From the NCBI GenBank assembly GCA_025360895.1, contig JANYBF010000639.1, positions 1 through 10,724 on the forward strand: a stretch of DNA of 10,724 nucleotides, read 5' to 3'. Below are positions 1-5,701 of this stretch, one piece after another. The notes beneath the pieces were generated by a model that made no database searches, was not told the origin of the DNA, and saw only the letters and a program-made list of their open reading frames with translations. Position numbers and translations under genes: made by a program. Every line of letters begins with the position of its first letter. The stretch's first letter is position 1. The DNA is from Verrucomicrobiota bacterium (GTDB lineage Bacteria; Verrucomicrobiota; Verrucomicrobiia; Limisphaerales; JADLHS01).

Positions 1-2
1 AG

Positions 3-521
3 CCGCACAATCTTGCGAAGGGTTGGCCACCATTCGATTTTCAAGGCACAGCCAAGCGCCCGGTCCAGATCATCAATGACGCCGCAATGCAGGCGCTCGG
101 CAGCTATAAACGCGGCCAGCTCCGCTTCCTCGGTCTGGGCACCGGCCTCGGCACCGCGATGGTGGTGGAGGGCATCGTGGAACCGATGGAACTGGGCCAT
201 CTCCCCTACCAGCAGGCGACCTATGAAGATTACGTCGGCATTCGCGGCCTGAAGAAACACGGCAAGAAGAAATGGCGAAAGCACGTCGCGGCTGTGGTGG
301 AACTGCTCGTCGCCGCCCTGCGACCCGACGACGTCGTGCTGGGGGGCGGCAACGTCAAGAAACTGAAGAAGTTGCCCAAAGGTTGCCGCGCCGGTGACAA
401 TGCGAACGCCTTCGTCGGTGGCTTTCGGCTCTGGGCAAAGCACTCCTCGTCCTCGTTCCCAGCCAAACGATCGAGGACGAGCCAGCGAAACAAAGTGCTA
501 GCACGGCAATCAGAGTCCTAA
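3..521 (+). CDS. ROK-family sugar kinase, polyphosphate-glucokinase-like, 5'-truncated
   Basis: This is the C-terminal 172 residues of a ROK-type sugar kinase; the N-terminal phosphate-binding part lies off the window. Such enzymes phosphorylate glucose at C6 in the cytoplasm using ATP or polyphosphate. Visible marks are IINDAA, whose Asp (codon 78-80) matches the ROK catalytic base, the glycine-rich LGLGTGLGTAMV, ELGHL, and VVLGGGNV near the C-terminus. The Cys-rich zinc motif that follows EIGH in many ROK repressors and kinases is absent, as in the PpgK branch. A Lys-rich stretch (KKHGKKKW) sits mid-fragment. The expected end of the family is near AFVGGFRLW; here about 28 further Ser/Arg/Lys-rich residues follow. 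The stop is 11 bases before pgi, so the two are probably co-transcribed. Polyphosphate or ATP as donor cannot be decided from this fragment. Confidence 0.82.
   Translation, partial: PHNLAKGWPPFDFQGTAKRPVQIINDAAMQALGSYKRGQLRFLGLGTGLGTAMVVEGIVEPMELGHLPYQQATYEDYVGIRGLKKHGKKKWRKHVAAVVELLVAALRPDDVVLGGGNVKKLKKLPKGCRAGDNANAFVGGFRLWAKHSSSSFPAKRSRTSQRNKVLARQSES
446..481. repeat. Perfect 10-bp inverted repeat in the 3' end of the ROK gene
   Basis: CTCGTCCTCG (446-455) and CGAGGACGAG (472-481) are exact reverse complements separated by 16 bases. The pair lies within the unusual C-terminal tail of the kinase and about 50 bases before the pgi start. No T-run follows the right arm, so it does not look like an intrinsic terminator. 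Whether it is a small inserted repeat, an RNA hairpin or chance cannot be told here. Confidence 0.5.
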
Positions 522-532
522 AAATCACCAAC

Positions 533-2176
533 ATGAAATCAACGCTCAAACCGCTCACGCAACGCCCGGCTTGGAAAGCACTCACGGCGCACCACAAAAA
601 GATCAAAGGTCTGCATCTCAAACAACTGTTCGCCGCCGATTCCAAACGTGGCGAGCGCATGACCCTCGAGGCCGCCGGACTATTCTTGGATTACTCCAAG
701 AACCGCATCACAAACGAAACTCTCAAGTTGTTGTTCAAACTAGCGGCCGAATCCGGTTTGAAGGCGCGGATCAAGGCCATGTTTAACGGTGAGAAAATTA
801 ACATCACGGAAAACCGGGCCGTGCTGCATGTCGCGCTGCGCGCGCCCAAAAATGCAAGGATTCTTGTGGATGGGGGAAATGTCGTGCCGGAAGTTCACGC
901 GGTTCTGAACAAGATGGAGGCGTTTTCAAAACGCGTCCGCAGTGGTGCGTGGAAAGGTCACACGGGCAGGCGCATCAAGAACATCGTCAACATCGGGATC
1001 GGTGGCTCGGACCTTGGGCCAGTGATGGCTTACGAAGCGCTGAAACATTACAGCGACCGCAGTCTGACCTTCCGTTTTGTCTCCAACGTGGACGGCATTG
1101 ATTTCGTGGAAGCGACGCACGATCTCAACCCGGCGGAAACCCTCTTCATAGTTTCGTCAAAAACTTTTACCACGCTCGAGACGATGACCAATGCCGGCAG
1201 CGCCCGCGATTGGCTGCTGAAAGGTCTCGGTAGAAATCCGAAGGCGGTCGTGAAGCATTTCGTGGCGGTCTCGACGAGCGCCGAGAAAGTTTCGGCGTTC
1301 GGTATTGATACGGCGAACATGTTTGGCTTCTGGGATTGGGTCGGCGGACGTTACTCGATGGATTCGGCCATTGGGCTTTCGACGATGCTGGCCATCGGCC
1401 CGAAGAATTACCGCGCGATGCTCGCGGGCTTTCATGAGCTGGATGAACATTTCCACACCACACCGTTTGCGCAGAATTTGCCGGTGCTCATGGGCTTGCT
1501 CTCGGTTTGGAATACGGATTTCTTCGGCGCGGAGACCGTGGCGGTGCTGCCCTACGAACAATACCTGAAGCGCTTTCCGGCGTATCTCCAGCAGTTGACG
1601 ATGGAGAGCAACGGTAAACACGTCACACTCGCGGGAAAGAAAGTGAACTATCAAACCAGCCCGGTTTACTGGGGTGAACCCGGCACGAACGGCCAGCACT
1701 CGTTTTATCAACTCATCCATCAGGGCACGCGGCTGATTCCGTGCGACTTCATCGCGTTCGGTCAGGCGCTCACGAAACTGGGCCGGCAGCACGACATTCT
1801 CATGGCTAATGTCTTCGCGCAGGCCGAGGCCCTGGCGTTTGGCAAAACGGCCGAGGAAGTCAGAGTCGAAGGCACGAACGGCGCGCTCGTGCCGCATCGC
1901 GTGTTCGAAGGCAACCGTCCGTCGAATGTCATTCTCGCCAGACGGCTCACGCCGGAAGTGTTGGGCAAACTCGTCGCGCTGTACGAGCACATTGTGTTCA
2001 CCCAGGGCACCATCTGGAACGTCAATTCCTTCGACCAATGGGGCGTCGAGTTAGGCAAGGCCCTGGCGCAACGCATCGTTCCTGAATTGGAAAGCAAAGC
2101 CACGCCCAAGCTTAAACACGACAGTTCGACGAATAATCTGATTCGGCACTACCGGAAATTGAAAATTACATCATGA
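533..2176 (+). CDS. pgi: Glucose-6-phosphate isomerase
   Basis: Cytoplasmic enzyme that interconverts glucose-6-phosphate and fructose-6-phosphate, linking the kinase upstream to glycolysis and to the zwf/gnd branch downstream. The 547-residue length matches the long E. coli-type form (about 549). Family signatures are intact: NIGIGGSDLGP (153-163), SSKTFTTLETMTNA (208-221), FGFWDWVGGRYSMDSAIGL (264-282) and GEPGTNGQHSFYQLIHQGT (381-399). By alignment to E. coli Pgi the catalytic residues are Glu358 in MESNGKHV, His389 in NGQHS and Lys509 in GVELGKALA; all are present, so the enzyme should be active. The ATG at 533 gives the expected family N-terminus, though no clear Shine-Dalgarno sequence precedes it. 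Its stop overlaps the next start as ATGA, which suggests translational coupling to the aldolase. Confidence 0.97.
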   Translation: MKSTLKPLTQRPAWKALTAHHKKIKGLHLKQLFAADSKRGERMTLEAAGLFLDYSKNRITNETLKLLFKLAAESGLKARIKAMFNGEKINITENRAVLHVALRAPKNARILVDGGNVVPEVHAVLNKMEAFSKRVRSGAWKGHTGRRIKNIVNIGIGGSDLGPVMAYEALKHYSDRSLTFRFVSNVDGIDFVEATHDLNPAETLFIVSSKTFTTLETMTNAGSARDWLLKGLGRNPKAVVKHFVAVSTSAEKVSAFGIDTANMFGFWDWVGGRYSMDSAIGLSTMLAIGPKNYRAMLAGFHELDEHFHTTPFAQNLPVLMGLLSVWNTDFFGAETVAVLPYEQYLKRFPAYLQQLTMESNGKHVTLAGKKVNYQTSPVYWGEPGTNGQHSFYQLIHQGTRLIPCDFIAFGQALTKLGRQHDILMANVFAQAEALAFGKTAEEVRVEGTNGALVPHRVFEGNRPSNVILARRLTPEVLGKLVALYEHIVFTQGTIWNVNSFDQWGVELGKALAQRIVPELESKATPKLKHDSSTNNLIRHYRKLKITS

Positions 2177-3075
2177 ACTTATCTTCCTTGAAAGAACAAC
2201 AGCAGCGAAAAATCAAGACGCAGTCCGGCTTCCTAGCCGCGCTGGATCAAAGCGGTGGCAGCACCCCCAAGGCACTGTTGGCCTACGGCATCACCGAGAC
2301 TGCGTGGTCAAGCGAAGCGCAGATGTTTGCGCTCGTGCATCAGATGCGCGCACGCTTCATCACCAGCCCGAGCTTCAACGGCGACCGCATTCTCGCCGCA
2401 ATTCTGTTCGAGGGCACCATGGACCGGGACATTCAGGGGCAGCCCACCACGGATTATCTGTGGAACGTGAAACGGGTGGTGCCGTTTCTAAAAGTGGACC
2501 AGGGTTTGGCCGATGAGCAGGACGGCGTTCACTTGATGAAGCCCATCGCGGGGCTGGCCGCACTGCTCAACAAGGCCAACGCGAAGCACATCTTCGGAAC
2601 CAAGATGCGTTCAGTCATCAACCAGGCCAATGCCGCTGGGATCCAGGCAGTCATCCATCAGCAGTTCGAAGTGGCCGCGCAGATTCTCGCGACGGGCCTC
2701 ACGCCGATCATTGAGCCGGAAGTGAACCTTCATTGTCCCGACAAAGCCGGCGCCGAGGCTTTGCTCAAAGAAGCCATCGTTCAAAAACTGAACACAATGC
2801 CGGCGGATCAGTTGGTTATGCTCAAGCTCACGCTGCCGGAGCAGGACGATTTTTACGCCGAGCTGGTCAAACATCCGAAGGTTTTAAAACTGGTTGCGTT
2901 GTCAGGCGGATATTCACGAGCGGAAGGCAACGACCGCCTGCACCGGAATCACGGCGTCATCGCGAGCTTCTCGCGGGCGCTGGTTGAGGGCCTGTCGGCC
3001 CCGCAATCCGATGCAGAGTTCAACGCCATGCTGGATGCAGCCATTCAGAGCATCTACGAGGCGTCCACCACCTGA
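2173..3075 (+). CDS. fda: Class I fructose-bisphosphate aldolase (Fda type)
   Basis: Cleaves fructose-1,6-bisphosphate to dihydroxyacetone phosphate and glyceraldehyde-3-phosphate (and the reverse) through a Schiff base, without a metal. The 300-residue length and motifs fit the short bacterial class I family typified by Staphylococcus aureus Fda, not the zinc-dependent class II enzymes. Visible marks are LAALDQSGGSTPKAL (21-35), the FKVDQG-like FLKVDQG (105-111), IIEPEV (179-184), VMLKLTLPE (215-223) with Lys218 as the likely Schiff-base lysine, and the phosphate-binding SGGYSR (244-249). The start overlaps the pgi stop by four bases (ATGA). A 46-base gap without a terminator leads to gnd. 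The fructose-bisphosphate supplier, phosphofructokinase, is not in the window, so the enzyme may serve glycolysis or gluconeogenesis. Confidence 0.93.
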   Translation: MNLSSLKEQQQRKIKTQSGFLAALDQSGGSTPKALLAYGITETAWSSEAQMFALVHQMRARFITSPSFNGDRILAAILFEGTMDRDIQGQPTTDYLWNVKRVVPFLKVDQGLADEQDGVHLMKPIAGLAALLNKANAKHIFGTKMRSVINQANAAGIQAVIHQQFEVAAQILATGLTPIIEPEVNLHCPDKAGAEALLKEAIVQKLNTMPADQLVMLKLTLPEQDDFYAELVKHPKVLKLVALSGGYSRAEGNDRLHRNHGVIASFSRALVEGLSAPQSDAEFNAMLDAAIQSIYEASTT

Positions 3076-3121
3076 CCGCGTAACCTATTCAATCACGACA
3101 ACACAATTCCAACTCTTGCTT

Positions 3122-4156
3122 ATGAAAAAGACAACAACGATGCAACTCGGGATGATCGGCCTTGGCCGAATGGGCGCCAACATGGTGCGCCGGCTGATGA
3201 AAAACGGCCATCAATGCGTGGTCTATGACCGCTCCGCCGATGCGGTCAAGCAATTGGAACAGGAAAAGGCCAGTGGTGCTGCGTCACTCACGGACTTCGT
3301 CAATCAACTCGCGAAGCCCCGCGCAATCTGGTTGATGGTGCCGGCGGCTGTGGTGGACCAATCTATCGCGGATTTGCTGCCGCTTTTGGACAAGGGCGAC
3401 ATCCTGATTGATGGCGGCAACTCTTATTACGTGGACGACATCCGCCGCGCAAAAGAACTCGCGGCCAAAGGCATTCATTACGTGGACGTGGGCACGAGCG
3501 GCGGCGTGTGGGGATTGGAACGCGGTTACTGCATGATGATCGGCGGGGAGCCAGACGTGGTGCAGCGTCTCGATCCGATCTTCGCCACGTTGGGGCCGGG
3601 CATTGGTGATATTCCACGCACGCCGGGACGCGAGAAACTCGGCGGCACGGCTGAACAAGGTTATCTAAATTGCGGCGCAAATGGCGCCGGCCACTTCGTG
3701 AAAATGGTCCACAACGGCATCGAGTACGGCATCATGGCCGCGTATGCCGAGGGCTTGGGCGTGTTACGCGACGCGAACATCGGCAAGAAAAAAGGCGACG
3801 TGGACGCCGAGACGACGCCGTTGCGCAATCCTGAGCATTATCAATACGACCTCAACCTTGCCGACATTTCAGAGGTATGGCGGCGCGGCAGTGTGATCGC
3901 GTCATGGTTGCTTGACCTGACGGCGAATTCGTTGGTTGAAGATCCAAACCTCGCGAAGTTCGCCGGGCGCGTGTCGGATTCCGGCGAAGGCCGCTGGACG
4001 ATCAAGGCCGCCATTGATGAAGGCGTGCCGGTGCCGGTGCTTACGGCAGCGCTCTACGAAAGATTTGCGTCACGCGGCGAGGCGGACTACCAAGACAAGT
4101 TGCTTTCAGCGATGCGCTTTCAGTTTGGTGGCCATCTGGAGAAACCCTCCAAGTAA
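3122..4156 (+). CDS. gnd: 6-phosphogluconate dehydrogenase, decarboxylating, short (YqeC/GntZ-like) form
   Basis: Oxidatively decarboxylates 6-phosphogluconate to ribulose-5-phosphate and CO2 with reduction of NAD(P)+. The protein is 344 residues from ATG 3122. ATG 3140 would give 338 residues beginning MQLGMIGLG, the usual family start, and is a serious alternative; neither has a Shine-Dalgarno sequence. Marks are the Rossmann motif GLGRMG (13-18), IDGGNSYYVDD (96-106), the substrate motif GTSGGVWGLERGY (124-136) and GHFVKMVHNGIEYG (190-203), holding the catalytic pair Lys194 and Glu201. It belongs to the short family of about 300-340 residues rather than the 470-residue E. coli Gnd. After strand 2 it has YDRS where NADP-specific Gnd enzymes usually carry NRT, so NAD use or dual use is possible (inference). 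The stop is 7 bases before zwf. Confidence 0.92.
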   Translation: MKKTTTMQLGMIGLGRMGANMVRRLMKNGHQCVVYDRSADAVKQLEQEKASGAASLTDFVNQLAKPRAIWLMVPAAVVDQSIADLLPLLDKGDILIDGGNSYYVDDIRRAKELAAKGIHYVDVGTSGGVWGLERGYCMMIGGEPDVVQRLDPIFATLGPGIGDIPRTPGREKLGGTAEQGYLNCGANGAGHFVKMVHNGIEYGIMAAYAEGLGVLRDANIGKKKGDVDAETTPLRNPEHYQYDLNLADISEVWRRGSVIASWLLDLTANSLVEDPNLAKFAGRVSDSGEGRWTIKAAIDEGVPVPVLTAALYERFASRGEADYQDKLLSAMRFQFGGHLEKPSK

Positions 4157-4163
4157 AATAACT

Positions 4164-5543
4164 ATGAACACTTCTCATTCCGATGCGCTGGTGTTTTTTG
4201 GTGCCACGGGCGATCTCGCTTACAAAAAGATCTTCCCGTCGCTGCAAGCGATGTTGAAACGCGGTCATCTCAATGTGCCGGTCATCGGCGTGGCCAAGGC
4301 GGGCTGGAATCTCGATCAACTCAAGGCCCGCGCGAAAGACAGCCTCGAAAAGCATGGCGGACTGGATCCAGCGGCGTTCGAAAAATTGAGCGGCTTGCTG
4401 CGCTATGTGGACGGCGATTACAAGGATGCCGCGACCTTTCAAGCCATCCGCAAAGAGTTGGGTTCGGCCCAACGCCCCGCCCATTATCTGGCCATTCCGC
4501 CGGTATTGTTTGCCACCGTGGTGGAGCAACTTGGAAAAGCCGGTTGCGCCGAAGACGGCGCGCGGGTCATCGTGGAAAAACCGTTCGGCACGGACTGCGT
4601 ATCGGCGCAACGGCTGAATGGAATTCTGCTGCAGAGCTTCAGCGAGAAACACATTTTCCGCATTGATCATTACCTCGGAAAAAAGCCCGTCCACAACATG
4701 TTGTTCTTCCGTTTTGCCAACGCAATCCTGGAGCCGTTCTGGAACCGGCACAATATCGAGAGCGTGCAAATCACGATGGCCGAGGATTTCGGGGTTCAAG
4801 GCCGCGGCGGGTTCTATGATCAGACCGGCACCATCCGCGACGTAATGCAGAATCACTTGTTTCAAGTCATGGCCAATCTGGCGATGGAGCCGCCCGTCCG
4901 CACGGACAGCGAATCCCTCCGGGACGAGAAGGTCAAGGTGTTGAAGGCCATTCCGCCGCTGGAGGCAAAGAACGTCGTGCGTGGACAATTCCGGGGATAC
5001 CACAAGGAGCCGGGTGTCGCGCCCGAATCCACGACGGAAACCTTTGCGGCATTCAAGCTGGAGATTGATTCCTGGCGCTGGCGGGGGGTTCCGTTTTACA
5101 TCCGCGCCGGGAAGTGTCTGCCCGTCACCTGCACCGAAATCCTGGTTCGGTTGCAGCAGCCGCCGACGATGTATGAAGGCTTCAACTTGAAGTCAAATTA
5201 TTGCCGGTTGCGGATCAGTCCGGACATTGCGTTTGCGATCAGCCTGAACAACATCGCTCCGGAGGATGAAACCGCCAGCCAGCCGGTGGAAATTCTGGGG
5301 AGTCGTTGCCCGCACGCCGACGAGATGGACGCTTATGAGCGCGTACTCGGCGATGCGATGGCCGGCGATGCCACCCTGTTTGCCCGCGAGGATTATGTGG
5401 AGGAAGCCTGGCGGATTGTGGACCCGGTGTTAAAAACCGGCACGCCGGTTTTCGATTACGAACAAAAAACCTGGGGCCCGGCCATGGTGGAACAAAAAGT
5501 CATACCCAAAGGCGGCTGGCATAATCCGGTGGTGACGGGGTGA
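4164..5543 (+). CDS. zwf: Glucose-6-phosphate 1-dehydrogenase
   Basis: Oxidises glucose-6-phosphate to 6-phosphogluconolactone, the entry step of the oxidative pentose phosphate pathway, producing NAD(P)H. The 459-residue protein starts at ATG 4164, which places the nucleotide-binding GATGDLA at residues 13-19, as in the family. Further marks are EKPFGTD (138-144), the substrate signature RIDHYLGK (166-173) with phosphate-binding His169, QNHLFQ with the likely catalytic His231 (His240 in the Leuconostoc enzyme), and RAGKCLP (314-320). The segment after GDLA is YKKIFP rather than the KRKLYP of the Leuconostoc enzyme; the second Lys (Lys22), matching Leuconostoc Lys21, is kept. Placement 7 bases after gnd pairs the two oxidative-branch dehydrogenases. 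The lactonase that acts between them is not seen nearby. No Shine-Dalgarno sequence precedes the start. Confidence 0.96.
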   Translation: MNTSHSDALVFFGATGDLAYKKIFPSLQAMLKRGHLNVPVIGVAKAGWNLDQLKARAKDSLEKHGGLDPAAFEKLSGLLRYVDGDYKDAATFQAIRKELGSAQRPAHYLAIPPVLFATVVEQLGKAGCAEDGARVIVEKPFGTDCVSAQRLNGILLQSFSEKHIFRIDHYLGKKPVHNMLFFRFANAILEPFWNRHNIESVQITMAEDFGVQGRGGFYDQTGTIRDVMQNHLFQVMANLAMEPPVRTDSESLRDEKVKVLKAIPPLEAKNVVRGQFRGYHKEPGVAPESTTETFAAFKLEIDSWRWRGVPFYIRAGKCLPVTCTEILVRLQQPPTMYEGFNLKSNYCRLRISPDIAFAISLNNIAPEDETASQPVEILGSRCPHADEMDAYERVLGDAMAGDATLFAREDYVEEAWRIVDPVLKTGTPVFDYEQKTWGPAMVEQKVIPKGGWHNPVVTG

Positions 5544-5637
5544 GCCTGATCGCGGCAGCCCGCCACCGGCTCATCATGCGATCCGACGTGCCGCAGTGTT
5601 GGCGGTCAACGATGTCCGAGGCGGAAGAGGCTTCCGC
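5541..5637. repeat. Inverted repeats in the zwf-glucosidase spacer
   Basis: The 158-base gap between zwf and the glucosidase holds no gene I can support. It has a perfect 7-bp hairpin, GCGGAAG (5621-5627) with CTTCCGC (5631-5637) around a 3-base loop AGG. Two interleaved 6-bp inverted repeats also start at the zwf stop codon: TGAGCC (5541-5546) with GGCTCA (5568-5573), and GATCGC (5548-5553) with GCGATC (5578-5583). Their order (a, b, a', b') could form a pseudoknot. There is no T-run after the hairpin, so termination by the standard intrinsic mechanism is unlikely. The arms are short and may be chance. Confidence 0.35.
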
Positions 5638-5701
5638 TCTGGCAAGCGCGCCCCAACCTCGGATCAAGGCCGCGTGCAAATCCTGAACCAGACAAACTGA
5701 T

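Noticed and set aside
1157..2038. Long 293-codon open frame on the minus strand opposite pgi
   Set aside because: It is antisense to an unambiguous pgi with all catalytic motifs, has no recognisable domain, and is explained by the G+C-rich codon structure of the real gene.
2894..3121. N-terminal extension of gnd overlapping the aldolase
   Set aside because: The extra residues are an out-of-frame reading of the aldolase gene; the dehydrogenase Rossmann fold begins right after ATG 3122/3140.
3936..4163. N-terminal extension of zwf overlapping gnd
   Set aside because: The extension is an out-of-frame reading of the end of gnd; the family N-terminus begins at ATG 4164.
5433..5452. Terminator-like palindrome AAAACCGG-CACG-CCGGTTTT near the 3' end of zwf
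   Set aside because: It lies inside conserved zwf codons (VLKTGTPVFDYE), its T residues belong to the stem rather than a trailing run, and it would terminate within the gene.
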